From contig NZ_AP025460.1 in the NCBI RefSeq assembly GCF_024347315.1, positions 806,001 through 870,000 of the forward strand: a stretch of 64,000 nucleotides of DNA, written 5' to 3'. The stretch's first letter is position 1. Each line of letters begins with the position of its first letter. This document shows, piece after piece, positions 27,873 to 37,173 of this stretch. Source of the DNA: Vibrio atlanticus. GTDB taxonomy: Bacteria > Pseudomonadota > Gammaproteobacteria > Enterobacterales > Vibrionaceae. A program made the translations under genes and the position numbers. The notes beneath the pieces are model-generated. The model was given only the letters and a program-made list of their open reading frames with translations, was not told where the DNA came from and ran no database searches.

Positions 27873-28504
27873 TGTCTAGTGCAAAAGAAATTAAAAAGAG
27901 CATCTTAGCGCCTGTGTTGGATAACAACCCAATCGCGCTACAGGTTCTTGGTGTGTGTTCTGCTCTTGCGGTAACCACTAAGCTAGAAACTGCATTTGTT
28001 ATGACTATCGCGGTAATGTTCGTTACTGCTCTGTCTAACTTCTTCGTTTCTTTGATCCGTAACCACATTCCTAACAGTGTGCGTATCATCGTTCAGATGG
28101 CAATTATCGCATCATTAGTAATCGTGGTAGACCAAGTGCTTAAAGCATACTTATACGATATCTCTAAGCAGCTATCTGTATTCGTTGGCCTAATCATTAC
28201 TAACTGTATTGTAATGGGTCGTGCTGAAGCATTCGCAATGAAGTCTGCGCCAATCCCATCTTTCATCGATGGTCTTGGTAACGGTCTTGGTTACGGTTTC
28301 GTTCTTATCACTGTTGGTTTCTTCCGTGAGCTTCTAGGCTCTGGCAAACTATTTGGTATGGAAGTACTACCTCTAGTGAGCAACGGTGGTTGGTATCAGC
28401 CAAACGGCTTGATGCTTCTAGCACCTTCTGCATTCTTCCTAATTGGTTTCTTGATTTGGGCAATTCGTGTGTTCAAACCAGAACAAGTAGAAGCGAAGGG
28501 GTAA
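27872..28504 (+). CDS. nqrD: Na+-translocating NADH:quinone reductase subunit D
   Basis: A 210-residue integral membrane subunit with about six membrane helices. NqrD and NqrE together hold the intramembrane iron centre, a 2Fe-2S in recent structures. The ligand cysteines fall at the known positions Cys29 (LGVCSAL) and Cys112 ([10 protein letters not shown]). Start codon overlap with nqrC suggests coupled translation. Confidence 0.98.
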   Translation: MSSAKEIKKSILAPVLDNNPIALQVLGVCSALAVTTKLETAFVMTIAVMFVTALSNFFVSLIRNHIPNSVRIIVQMAIIASLVIVVDQVLKAYLYDISKQLSVFVGLIITNCIVMGRAEAFAMKSAPIPSFIDGLGNGLGYGFVLITVGFFRELLGSGKLFGMEVLPLVSNGGWYQPNGLMLLAPSAFFLIGFLIWAIRVFKPEQVEAKG

Positions 28505-28511
28505 GGTCGTC

Positions 28512-29108
28512 ATGGAACATTATATTAGTCTGCTAGTTAAATCGATTTTCATCGAAAACATGGCGCTTTCTTTCTTCCTAGGTATGTGTACATTCCTAGC
28601 GGTTTCTAAGAAAGTTAAAACTTCTTTTGGTCTTGGTGTTGCGGTAGTTGTAGTACTTACAATCGCTGTTCCTGTAAACAACCTTGTTTACACACACATC
28701 CTAAAAGAAAATGCACTTGTTGCCGGTGTCGATTTAAGTTTCCTTAACTTCATCGCATTCATCGGTGTTATCGCTGCACTTGTACAAATCCTAGAGATGG
28801 TTCTAGACCGTTTCTTCCCACCTTTGTACAACGCATTAGGTATCTTCCTTCCATTGATCACAGTTAACTGTGCAATCTTTGGTGGTGTATCTTTCATGGT
28901 AACTCGTGATTACAACTTTGCTGAATCTGTTGTTTACGGCTTCGGTTCTGGTGTGGGTTGGATGTTAGCTATCGTTGCTCTTGCGGGTATCCGTGAGAAG
29001 ATGAAGTACTCTGACGTACCTCCAGGTCTTCGTGGCCTTGGTATCACGTTCATTACTGTTGGTCTGATGGCGTTAGGCTTTATGTCTTTCTCTGGTGTTC
29101 AACTGTAG
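28512..29108 (+). CDS. nqrE: Na+-translocating NADH:quinone reductase subunit E
   Basis: A 198-residue membrane subunit homologous to NqrD but inserted in the opposite orientation. The iron-centre cysteines are at the expected Cys26 (LGMCTFLA) and Cys120 ([10 protein letters not shown]). It lies 7 bases after nqrD and 29 before nqrF. Confidence 0.98.
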   Translation: MEHYISLLVKSIFIENMALSFFLGMCTFLAVSKKVKTSFGLGVAVVVVLTIAVPVNNLVYTHILKENALVAGVDLSFLNFIAFIGVIAALVQILEMVLDRFFPPLYNALGIFLPLITVNCAIFGGVSFMVTRDYNFAESVVYGFGSGVGWMLAIVALAGIREKMKYSDVPPGLRGLGITFITVGLMALGFMSFSGVQL

Positions 29109-29137
29109 GGTAAGCACCCAGTAATAAGGAATAACAA

Positions 29138-30364
29138 ATGCAAAGCATTATTCTTGGCGTAGCGATGTTTACCATTATTGTATTGGCTCTAGTACTAGTG
29201 ATTCTTTTCGCTAAGTCTAAGCTAGTACCATCAGGTGACATCACTATTGCTGTAAACGGCGACCCTGAAAAGGCGATCGTTACTCAACCTGGTAGCAAGC
29301 TACTTGGTGCCCTAGCTGGCGCTGGTATCTTCGTATCGTCTGCTTGTGGTGGCGGTGGCTCTTGTGGTCAGTGTCGTGTAAAAGTTAAGTCTGGTGGTGG
29401 CGACATCCTACCAACTGAACTTGATCACATCACCAAAGGCGAAGCTCGCGAAGGCGAACGTCTAGCATGTCAAGTTGCTATGAAAACTGACATGGAGATT
29501 GAGCTAGACGAAGACATCTTTGGTGTTAAGAAGTGGGAATGTACAGTTATCTCTAATGATAACGAAGCTACTTTCATCAAAGAGCTAGCACTTGCTATCC
29601 CTGAAGGTGAAGAAGTTCCGTTCCGCGCGGGTGGTTACATTCAGATTGAAGCTGAACCACATCACGTGAAATACGCAGATTACGATATTCCTGAGGAATA
29701 CCGTGGTGACTGGGATAAGTTCAACTTGTTCCGTTACGAGTCTATCGTTAAAGAGCATTCGATCCGTGCTTACTCTATGGCTTCATACCCAGAAGAGAAA
29801 GGCATCATCAAGCTTAACGTGCGTATCGCAACTCCGCCGCCAAACAACCCTGACGTAGCTCCTGGTGTGATGTCTTCATACATCTGGTCTCTTAAAGAAG
29901 GCGACAAATGTACTATTTCTGGTCCATTTGGTGAGTTCTTTGCTAAAGACACAGACAATGAAATGGTATTCATCGGTGGTGGTGCAGGTATGGCGCCAAT
30001 GCGTTCACATATCTTCGACCAACTTAAGCGTCTTAACTCTACTCGTAAGATGTCTTACTGGTACGGTGCACGTTCTAAGCGTGAGATGTTCTACATTGAA
30101 GACTTCGACGGCCTAGCGGCTGCAAACGAAAACTTCGTGTGGCATTGTGCTCTGTCTGATCCTCAACCTGAGGACAACTGGGACGGTTACACTGGTTTCA
30201 TCCACAACGTATTATACGAAAACTACCTGAAGGATCACGAAGCTCCTGAAGACTGTGAGTACTACATGTGTGGTCCACCAATGATGAACGCGGCTGTGAT
30301 CGGCATGCTGAAAGATCTTGGTGTAGAAGATGAAAACATCCTACTAGATGACTTCGGTGGTTAA
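29138..30364 (+). CDS. nqrF: Na+-translocating NADH:quinone reductase subunit F
   Basis: The NADH-oxidising entry point of the pump (408 residues). It has an N-terminal membrane helix, a 2Fe-2S ferredoxin domain with Cys70, Cys76, Cys79 and Cys111 ([12 protein letters not shown], then LACQV), an FAD domain (RAYSMASYP) and an NADH domain ([11 protein letters not shown] and YYMCGPPMM). Electrons pass NADH to FAD to 2Fe-2S and on to NqrD/E. AAGGAA precedes the ATG. A strong terminator follows, so this is the last gene of the main transcript. Confidence 0.98.
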   Translation: MQSIILGVAMFTIIVLALVLVILFAKSKLVPSGDITIAVNGDPEKAIVTQPGSKLLGALAGAGIFVSSACGGGGSCGQCRVKVKSGGGDILPTELDHITKGEAREGERLACQVAMKTDMEIELDEDIFGVKKWECTVISNDNEATFIKELALAIPEGEEVPFRAGGYIQIEAEPHHVKYADYDIPEEYRGDWDKFNLFRYESIVKEHSIRAYSMASYPEEKGIIKLNVRIATPPPNNPDVAPGVMSSYIWSLKEGDKCTISGPFGEFFAKDTDNEMVFIGGGAGMAPMRSHIFDQLKRLNSTRKMSYWYGARSKREMFYIEDFDGLAAANENFVWHCALSDPQPEDNWDGYTGFIHNVLYENYLKDHEAPEDCEYYMCGPPMMNAAVIGMLKDLGVEDENILLDDFGG

Positions 30365-30385
30365 TCCATTTAAGTGATTGATATT

Positions 30386-30419
30386 ATGGCTGACTCTTAC
30401 GAGTCAGCCATTTGTTTTT
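30386..30419 (+). terminator. rho-independent terminator after nqrF
   Basis: An 11-bp perfect stem, ATGGCTGACTC / GAGTCAGCCAT, with a 4-base loop and TTGTTTTT. It separates nqrA-F from apbE-nqrM. Confidence 0.9.
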
Positions 30420-30538
30420 CTAAGACTACTCGTGACAACAAACTGGCTTATATAAGAAAGAGTAAGGTATTTAAAATCCCTATTTTTCACTCTTATTTTT
30501 CCTTATATAAATCCTCAACATTAGACAGGAGTAAGCAA

Positions 30539-31543
30539 GTGAGAATTTGGCTTGTTGCATTAACTTCTTTGATTTTTCTTGCGGGCTGTGAGCAGGCAAG
30601 AGAGCAAGTACATTTAAGTGGTCCGACAATGGGGACCAGTTACAACATTAAGTACATCAATGGCGATGAATTTCCTGAGTCTAAAGAAGTTCATACCGAG
30701 ATCGATCGTCTACTTGAAGAAGTGAATGATCAAATGTCGACTTACCGTGAAGATTCAGAGCTGAGCCGTTTCAACCAACATAAAGGTGCGGACGCATTCG
30801 AAGTATCTGAACAAACCGCTATCGTTGTGAAAGAAGCGATTCGTTTGAACGGTCTTACTGAAGGTGCGTTGGATGTGACGGTTGGTCCATTAGTTAACTT
30901 GTGGGGTTTTGGCCCAGAAGCGCGACCTGAAGTGGTTCCATCAGACGAAGAGCTTGCGGCTCGTAAGGCTAAGGTTGGTATTCACCACTTAAGCGTTGAA
31001 GGTAATAAGCTAAGCAAAGATTTGCCTAACTTGTATGTTGACCTTTCGACTATCGCAAAAGGTTGGGGCGTGGATGTGGTTGCTGACTACCTCGATTCAA
31101 TTGGCATTCATAACTACATGGTAGAAGTGGGCGGTGAAATCCGTTTGAAGGGCTTAAACCGTGAAAGTGTGGGTTGGCGTATCGCCATCGAGAAGCCAAG
31201 TGTTGACGAGCGCAACATTCAAGAGATCATCGAGCCTGGTGATATGGCGATCGCAACGTCCGGCGACTACCGAAACTATTTTGAGCGTGATGGTGTTCGT
31301 TATTCACACATCATCAACCCAGAAACAGGTAAGCCGCTTCATCACAAAGTGGTTTCAGTGACTGTTTTAAACCCGTCTTCAATGACTGCAGACGGTTTAT
31401 CTACTGGCCTTATGGTCTTAGGTGAAGAAAAAGGACTGGAAGTCGCAAACCAACATAACATCCCAGTGTTCATGGTGGTAAAAACAGCTGATGGCTTTAA
31501 AGAAATTGCTTCAGAAGCATTTAAGCCATACTTAGGTAAATAA
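30539..31543 (+). CDS. apbE: FAD:protein FMN transferase ApbE (lipoprotein)
   Basis: ApbE transfers FMN from FAD to Thr in the SGAT-type motifs of NqrB and NqrC. The 334-residue precursor starts at GTG 30539, because AGGAG lies 7 bases upstream and the signal (RIWLVALTSLIFLAGC) then begins correctly. The longer frame from 30374 would run through the nqrF terminator. Family motifs seen are SGPTMGTSYNIKYI near the lipidated Cys, DLSTIAKGWGVD (flavin and Mg binding) and SHIINPETGKP. The enzyme faces the periplasm. Confidence 0.95.
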   Translation: MRIWLVALTSLIFLAGCEQAREQVHLSGPTMGTSYNIKYINGDEFPESKEVHTEIDRLLEEVNDQMSTYREDSELSRFNQHKGADAFEVSEQTAIVVKEAIRLNGLTEGALDVTVGPLVNLWGFGPEARPEVVPSDEELAARKAKVGIHHLSVEGNKLSKDLPNLYVDLSTIAKGWGVDVVADYLDSIGIHNYMVEVGGEIRLKGLNRESVGWRIAIEKPSVDERNIQEIIEPGDMAIATSGDYRNYFERDGVRYSHIINPETGKPLHHKVVSVTVLNPSSMTADGLSTGLMVLGEEKGLEVANQHNIPVFMVVKTADGFKEIASEAFKPYLGK

Positions 31544-31559
31544 GGTAAGCGAGATAATT

Positions 31560-31814
31560 ATGAATACATTTCTGATTACATTTGGTGTTTTTCTTGCAGT
31601 AATCGCAGCGATGTCAATTGGCTATATTATCCAAAAGAAAGTTGTGAAAGGTAGCTGTGGTGGCTTAGGTGCTGTTGGTATTGATAAAGTATGTAACTGC
31701 CCTGAACCTTGTGATGCGCGTAAAAAACGTGAAGCACGTGAAGCATACCGTGAAGAGAAACTGGCAGAACGTCAACAAAAAGAAGCGGCTTGGAGTAAAG
31801 ATCGTATCGCTTAA
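31560..31814 (+). CDS. nqrM: NqrM, Na+-NQR maturation protein
   Basis: An 84-residue protein of the DUF539/NqrM family, required to assemble the iron centre between NqrD and NqrE. One N-terminal membrane helix (LITFGVFLAVIAAMSIGYII) is followed by a cysteine cluster: Cys33, Cys45, Cys47 and Cys51. The C-terminal third is a charged helix (KKREAREAYREEKLAERQQK). It lies 16 bases after apbE and is probably co-transcribed with it. A terminator follows. Confidence 0.95.
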   Translation: MNTFLITFGVFLAVIAAMSIGYIIQKKVVKGSCGGLGAVGIDKVCNCPEPCDARKKREAREAYREEKLAERQQKEAAWSKDRIA

Positions 31815-31861
31815 TTGGTGACAGTCATAGGGGAATAGAGTTATCTATGTCCTAGAATAAG

Positions 31862-31892
31862 AAGCTCAAGATTATCGTCTTGAGCTTTTTTT
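31862..31892 (+). terminator. rho-independent terminator after nqrM
   Basis: A 10-bp stem AAGCTCAAGA / TCTTGAGCTT followed by T6. Confidence 0.88.
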
Positions 31893-31945
31893 GTTTGAGT
31901 GAACTGTCTATTTTGGAATGCTGAAACGGAAACAAAAAAGAATTT

Positions 31946-33184
31946 CTAGTGGTCGATTTGCATGTTATTGCGCGCAAAGACCAGTTGGTTCCTACCTTGT
32001 TCTTTTGCAGTATAAAGTAGTTCGTCCGCGGCTTTTATTTGCTCATCCAAACTGCCAACTAAGTCGCTTAACCCGATACTCATGCTGACTTTAATCCGTT
32101 GTGAGTCATGAATAACTTCTTGGTTTTGTATCGCAATCCTCATTGACTCTAGCGTGTCGACAAATTCTTCAAATGGTCGGCATGATTGAATGCAGAACTC
32201 TTCACCGCCGAAACGAACGGCGACATCATCTTTAAAATGATTTTTGATGATCTTTCCGACTTCAATGAGTACCGCATCGCCACCATCATGACCGTAGGTA
32301 TCATTCACCTTTTTAAAGAAGTCTATATCCATCATGGCGATGCTGCGATGTTCGCAGCCTTTACATGTTTGATTGAATAGATAACGACGATTCCAAAGCC
32401 CGGTCAGAGCATCTTCATTTGCATGACGAAATAGTTCATTGGTGGCCTCTTTCATATCGAGTAGCTGATGAATACGGCAGAAAAACTCTTCTTGGTTAAA
32501 TGGCTTGTAAAGGAAGTCGTTGGCACCAGCCTTAAGGAAACGAGCTGTCATGGTTCGGTCGTCACTGCCAGATAGCCCAAGAATAGCGAGTTGATTACGA
32601 TCATGGTGTACTCGAATGTCACGGGTCATCGAAATGCCATCTTTGTTTGGCATGTCATGATCGGTAACGACGAAAGTGATGTCGGGGTCGTTTTGGAGAA
32701 GCTCTAGTGCTTGTTCGCCATCTTCCGCTTGAATCGTTTGAATATATTGGTGCTCAAGAAGTTGCACTACATATCGACGAACAACCGCAGAATCATCAAC
32801 AACCAAGGCTTTATGATATCGGTTATTTGAGATTCGATTAACCAAAGGAAGCAAATAACTGACTGATGACATGCTGTCTTTGAGGATGTAATCAATCACA
32901 CCCTTCGCGAGTACTTGTTCTCGAAGTGTGTTGTTGAACATGCCGGTTAGGACTATAATTTTTTGTTGATAGCCGAGTACCAAATCAATGATCTCGCCAT
33001 CTTGACCATCGGGTAAGCAGTAATCGAGCACCGCGCACAAGAAATCCGTATCTTGTTCTAAGATAGCTTTAGCTTCAGCCACTGATTCAGCCAGCGCAAC
33101 CTCATAGCCATCATTTTTCAATTGCTGGTACAGGTAGTTTCTGAATGCACGACTGTCTTCGACTACTAGTATTTTATCACTCAA
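31946..33184 (-). CDS. dual-receiver diguanylate cyclase (REC-REC-GGDEF)
   Basis: A 412-residue response regulator with two receiver domains and a GGDEF output. Receiver 1 (about 1-118) has its phospho-acceptor at Asp54 (VLDYCLPDG) and Lys102. Receiver 2 (about 125-245) has Asp175 (VVTDHDMPN) and the YKPF lysine. The cyclase domain has the intact signature GGEEF at 326-330, so it should make cyclic di-GMP. The inhibitory RxxD site five residues before is lost (FKDD). The start is TTG at 33184 with AGGGA upstream. It lies convergent to nqrM; no partner kinase is nearby. Confidence 0.92.
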   Translation of the reverse strand: MSDKILVVEDSRAFRNYLYQQLKNDGYEVALAESVAEAKAILEQDTDFLCAVLDYCLPDGQDGEIIDLVLGYQQKIIVLTGMFNNTLREQVLAKGVIDYILKDSMSSVSYLLPLVNRISNNRYHKALVVDDSAVVRRYVVQLLEHQYIQTIQAEDGEQALELLQNDPDITFVVTDHDMPNKDGISMTRDIRVHHDRNQLAILGLSGSDDRTMTARFLKAGANDFLYKPFNQEEFFCRIHQLLDMKEATNELFRHANEDALTGLWNRRYLFNQTCKGCEHRSIAMMDIDFFKKVNDTYGHDGGDAVLIEVGKIIKNHFKDDVAVRFGGEEFCIQSCRPFEEFVDTLESMRIAIQNQEVIHDSQRIKVSMSIGLSDLVGSLDEQIKAADELLYTAKEQGRNQLVFARNNMQIDH

Positions 33185-33306
33185 AAGTTATCCCTACTTA
33201 TAGGTTAAATACTCTCTAATAATACTATCAGAATAGTAAGTGGCTAATGAAGTTAAAGCTATTTAGCTGGGCTCCAGATCATTTTAAATCTGAGAATAAT
33301 TGATTA

Positions 33307-33326
33307 TACTGTTTATAAATACAGTT
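33307..33326 (+). promoter_or_regulatory. LexA (SOS) box upstream of dinB
   Basis: TACTGT-N8-ACAGTT: a perfect CTGT-N8-ACAG palindrome with an AT-rich centre, ending 21 bases before the dinB ATG. Confidence 0.9.
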
Positions 33327-33347
33327 GTAAGGTTGGGTTATTCCTAG

Positions 33348-34424
33348 ATGTGTAGTGCGGGTGAAGAGAAAGTAAGAAAGATAATCCACGTTGATATGGA
33401 CTGTTTTTACGCAGCTGTTGAAATGAGAGATAATCCTGCTTACCGAAATCGACCACTTGCAGTAGGGGGGCATGAAAAGCAGCGTGGCGTTTTGAGTACC
33501 TGTAATTACGAAGCTCGCAAGTTTGGTATTCGTTCTGCAATGCCGACGGGAAAGGCGCTGCAGCTTTGTCCCAATCTGTTGGTTGTTCCTGGGAGGATGT
33601 CGGTCTACGTCGAGATATCGAAAAAGATTCGCGAGATTTTTTCTCGATATACATCCATCATTGAACCTCTGTCTTTAGATGAAGCTTTTCTTGATGTCAC
33701 GGATTCGACGCTGTGTCGTGGCTCGGCAACACTGATTGCCGAAGCAATTCGTCGCGATATCTGGAACGAACTTAACCTGACCGCTTCTGCTGGTATTGCG
33801 CCGATTAAATTTTTGGCGAAGGTGGCCTCGGATCTGAATAAGCCCAATGGTCAGTTTGTAATACCTCCACAAGACGTACAATCAGTGATAGATGAATTGC
33901 CACTCGAAAAAATCCCAGGCGTTGGCAAGGTCAGTATTGAAAAGCTCCATCAAGCTGGCTTCTTTACTTGTAAGGACATTAAGGAATCTGACTATCGAGA
34001 TCTATTGCTCAGGTTTGGCCGTCAAGGCGCATCACTCTGGAAGCGCAGCCATGGTATTGATGACAGAGAAGTTATTATTGAGCGTGAACGAAAATCAGTA
34101 GGCGTAGAGCGAACTTTTACTCAGAATATTTCTACTTACGCAGAATGTTGGCAAGTAATAGAAGACAAGCTTTTTCCTGAGCTTGAAGCACGTCTAGAGA
34201 AAGCTAGCCCAAGTAAAGCTATCATCAAGCAGGGCATTAAGCTCAAGTTTGCCGACTTCCAGCAAACCACTATTGAGCACATACACGCCTCTCTCGATCG
34301 AGAGCACTTTAAAGAACTGTTGAGTGAGATACTCAAAAGGCAGCAAGGGCGAGAAATTCGCTTGCTTGGTTTAAGCGTAATGCTACAACCTAAAGACCAA
34401 ATGCGTCAGTTGAGTTTCTTCTAG
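33348..34424 (+). CDS. dinB: DNA polymerase IV (Y family)
   Basis: A 358-residue error-prone translesion polymerase. Catalytic acids lie in HVDMDCFYAAVE (Asp16) and SLDEAFLDVT (Asp111, Glu112). A helix-hairpin-helix segment (IPGVGKVSIEKL) and the little-finger domain follow. The protein ends in QLSFF, a beta-clamp binding motif. The LexA box just upstream shows SOS control. The ATG at 33348 leaves only 21 bases between box and start, so the message is short-leadered. It is convergent with recQ. Confidence 0.96.
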   Translation: MCSAGEEKVRKIIHVDMDCFYAAVEMRDNPAYRNRPLAVGGHEKQRGVLSTCNYEARKFGIRSAMPTGKALQLCPNLLVVPGRMSVYVEISKKIREIFSRYTSIIEPLSLDEAFLDVTDSTLCRGSATLIAEAIRRDIWNELNLTASAGIAPIKFLAKVASDLNKPNGQFVIPPQDVQSVIDELPLEKIPGVGKVSIEKLHQAGFFTCKDIKESDYRDLLLRFGRQGASLWKRSHGIDDREVIIERERKSVGVERTFTQNISTYAECWQVIEDKLFPELEARLEKASPSKAIIKQGIKLKFADFQQTTIEHIHASLDREHFKELLSEILKRQQGREIRLLGLSVMLQPKDQMRQLSFF

Positions 34425-34531
34425 GGAAGGCGCTGAGAGTTTAGATTTAGAGGTGTTGTTGGAAGTGCTAGAGTTTGAATACCGACTAGACTCCACAGCC
34501 TAGCCAGTTCTATATCAATACGTGATATGCC

Positions 34532-36466
34532 TTATCTAGGAAGTTGTTTAACTCGCGCTAAGGTATCACTGAATGGTTGTTGCTCTAGCTTTCCGTATCC
34601 AACCATTTTGCTGGCTTTAAGCTTGGTTGAAAGTGGAGTCGCGATTCCGCATAGAAAACGAGTAATGGCTTCGTCGGTGATCAATTGTTGGCTTGCGGAA
34701 ATGAACTCATGGGTCCATGTCATTACCGTTTCATCATCAATAGGCTCAACATCAACGGTTGGTAATATTGCTACTTCACCACGGCATACAGAGCAATGAC
34801 CGCAGTTTGTTGGTGCCTTATCATCGGCGAAGTAACTCGCTAGGCGTGAGCTTAGGCAGGTATCAGCCTCAAAGAAGCTCAGCATTTGGTTAAGGCGGTT
34901 TATTTCACTGTTCTCTTTTGCCTTAAACAACTCAGTTAAACGTTCTGATAATTGCATCATATCTTCAGACGTATTGTGGATCGCGTAAACATCCGTGATC
35001 TGCTTACTTTCCAATTCAATCCAGCCTTGTTCATTGAAGTAATCGATAGCCGCAATCACACGCTGACGATCAGTCTGGAAGTGTGTCCACAGTGCGTCGA
35101 AGTCGACTTGGCACCATACTCTTGCTTGAGGAGAACATTGGAAAATCGCTTCCACAAAATGGCGACGTTCGCCTTGGAATTGCTCGGTGATCTGCTGCTT
35201 AGTACGTATGAATTTAAATTTGTAGTCAGCAAAGTAGCTGTATTTAGGCTCAATCACGCCTTCAATTTCGAGATACACCAGTAGCGTTTTAAGTGGTAAC
35301 TGACGAATGTTGGACTCACGCGATAGTTGGTTGAGCATGATTTCCCATTGGTTTGTGCCAGAAGCCGCAATGTTTTGGTTTTCGTATATTTCTTTTAAGA
35401 CCGTTTGAATTGATATGTTGTCTGGCGTGTCGCCAAAGACGAAGTTCTCTAGTGTACTTAGACCATATTTGTTGGCGAGAAGAATACATTCTGAAGGCTG
35501 ACCATCTCTGCCTGCTCTGCCTATCTCTTGCGAGTAGTTTTCGATCGATTTCGGTAAGTCAAAGTGAATCACTCGGCGAATGTTGGACTTATCGACACCC
35601 ATACCAAAAGCAATGGTTGCCACGATGCAGTTCACGTCATCGTTCATGAATTGATGTTGAATGGCATCTCTGTTTTCAGGCTTAAGACCGGCATGGTAAG
35701 CAACGGCATTAACGCCAGCATTACGGAGTTGCTGAGCCACCATCTCTGCTGTCTGTTGAAGGGTGACATAAACAATAGTCGGAGCGAGAGATGCTTGGTT
35801 AACGACATTGCACAAGGTTTCTAGTTTGCTGGTTTGTTCGCAAGGTTGAATCGACAGGTCGAGGTTTTGACGATAGAAACCCGTAACCACAACGCGTTCC
35901 TCATCAATTTCAAACTTCGACTTCATATCTTGGATAACCGATGTCGTCGCAGTAGCTGTCAGTAGCAGTACTTGTGGAATATTGAGCTGCTTTTGGTATT
36001 GGGGAAGCTTCAGGTAGTCTGGTCTGAAGTTGTGTCCCCATTCTGATATACAGTGTGCTTCATCAACTACGAGCATAGAGATGGGAACTTGGGAGATAAA
36101 CTGACGAAAGCGTTCGTTCTTCAAGCGCTCAACAGAGATCATTAGGATTTTGGTGTCCCCGTTACGCACGGATTGCATCACTTGTTGTGTGGTTTGTCTG
36201 TCTTGGCTTGATTCGATTGCAGCCGCGCTTATTCCCTTACTGTGTAAGAAGCTGAGCTGGTCTTTCATTAAGGCTAACAATGGTGATATCACTAAGGTTA
36301 AGTGCGGCAACTCTAATGCTGGCAATTGATAGCAAAGCGACTTGCCTGAGCCTGTTGGGAATATAGCGGCAGTCGAGTGACCAGATAGAACATTATCAAT
36401 GACTTGCTTTTGCCCATTACGCAGTGAGTCGAATCCGAATACTTGTTTTAGCTTCTGCTCAATCAT
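34532..36466 (-). CDS. recQ: RecQ-family ATP-dependent DNA helicase with displaced zinc module
   Basis: A 644-residue superfamily 2 helicase. Walker A is FPTGSGKS (residues 36-43), the DExH box is VVDEAHCISEWG, and the motif VI region is YSQEIGRAGRDG. In classical RecQ the four zinc cysteines follow the helicase core directly; here they come about 160 residues later, at Cys537, Cys555, Cys558 and Cys561, with nearly the classical spacing. A winged-helix-like stretch lies between. There is no clear HRDC domain. It is therefore a RecQ-like paralogue, and the symbol should be taken as family level. The role is probably recombination or repair. It is convergent with dinB. Confidence 0.9.
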   Translation of the reverse strand: MIEQKLKQVFGFDSLRNGQKQVIDNVLSGHSTAAIFPTGSGKSLCYQLPALELPHLTLVISPLLALMKDQLSFLHSKGISAAAIESSQDRQTTQQVMQSVRNGDTKILMISVERLKNERFRQFISQVPISMLVVDEAHCISEWGHNFRPDYLKLPQYQKQLNIPQVLLLTATATTSVIQDMKSKFEIDEERVVVTGFYRQNLDLSIQPCEQTSKLETLCNVVNQASLAPTIVYVTLQQTAEMVAQQLRNAGVNAVAYHAGLKPENRDAIQHQFMNDDVNCIVATIAFGMGVDKSNIRRVIHFDLPKSIENYSQEIGRAGRDGQPSECILLANKYGLSTLENFVFGDTPDNISIQTVLKEIYENQNIAASGTNQWEIMLNQLSRESNIRQLPLKTLLVYLEIEGVIEPKYSYFADYKFKFIRTKQQITEQFQGERRHFVEAIFQCSPQARVWCQVDFDALWTHFQTDRQRVIAAIDYFNEQGWIELESKQITDVYAIHNTSEDMMQLSERLTELFKAKENSEINRLNQMLSFFEADTCLSSRLASYFADDKAPTNCGHCSVCRGEVAILPTVDVEPIDDETVMTWTHEFISASQQLITDEAITRFLCGIATPLSTKLKASKMVGYGKLEQQPFSDTLARVKQLPR

Positions 36467-36611
36467 TTATGTTCTACCTGAGTTATTAAGTGTCGTATTG
36501 ATGTTAAAGCGGGCGCCTATTGATGATTGCGTCGCTTGATGAATCAAATGTCTTGCACCTGATTGTACCTAATTCTATTCTGTAGCTCCTATAGAAAAGC
36601 ACCCCAATAGT

Positions 36612-37085
36612 ATGAATAAGTCTGAGCTTCGCCAAATAATCATAGAGCAACTCGAATCCCGATTACGTATTGCACAATCTGCTACTCAACGCGCTATTGA
36701 TGCTGCGACCGATGAAGAGACTGTGCCTGAGCATAAGTACGACACTCTGGCTCTAGAAGCTTCGTATCTTGCTCACGGTCAAGCAGTAAGAGTGCAAGAG
36801 TGTGAAGATGACATTCAGTGTTATCGTAACTTAGTACTGCGTGATAGTGGGAAGATTACAGTGAGCAGCTATGTTGTGGTCATAGACGAGCATGATCAAT
36901 ACAAACATTTTTTTATGGGGCCGAGAGTCGGTGGGCTTTCTGTTACGTGGAATAACAATGAAGTTGCTATCGTGACGGAAAATGCACCTTTTGGTCAGGC
37001 TCTAATGGGGAAAGAAGTCGGTGATGACATTGAGTTTAAGGTCGCAGATAAACAGTTTTTCTATGAAGTAATATCTATCGACTAA
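36612..37085 (+). CDS. GreA/GreB-like transcription elongation factor
   Basis: A 157-residue protein. The N-terminal helical half (about 1-75) resembles the Gre coiled coil, with an acidic turn (ATDEETVPEHKYDT, residues 32-45) where GreA has its catalytic acids. The C-terminal half ends in APFGQALMGKEVGDDIEF, the typical GreA/GreB FKBP-like signature. Gre factors bind the RNA polymerase secondary channel and stimulate transcript cleavage. This one is divergent from true GreA, so it may be a modulator rather than a cleavage factor. It is divergent from recQ with a 145-bp gap. Confidence 0.8.
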   Translation: MNKSELRQIIIEQLESRLRIAQSATQRAIDAATDEETVPEHKYDTLALEASYLAHGQAVRVQECEDDIQCYRNLVLRDSGKITVSSYVVVIDEHDQYKHFFMGPRVGGLSVTWNNNEVAIVTENAPFGQALMGKEVGDDIEFKVADKQFFYEVISID

Positions 37086-37114
37086 CTGAGTAATGGATAT
37101 ATATAAAACGTTTC

Positions 37115-37157
37115 TCTGACAAAGAAGCATATACCAAGGGTATAGTAATCTGTCAGA
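37115..37157 (+). promoter_or_regulatory. two-part hairpin before the DUF2884 gene
   Basis: The outer stem TCTGACA / TGTCAGA (7 bp) encloses the inner stem TATACC / GGTATA (6 bp, 3-base loop), with unpaired sequence between. It ends 16 bases before the ATG, next to the Shine-Dalgarno. Confidence 0.5.
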
Positions 37158-37173
37158 TTGATGAGAGGATGTT

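Noticed and set aside
30374..30538. Longer apbE start at 30374
   Set aside because: It would translate through the nqrF terminator and put 55 residues before a good lipoprotein signal; AGGAG supports GTG at 30539.
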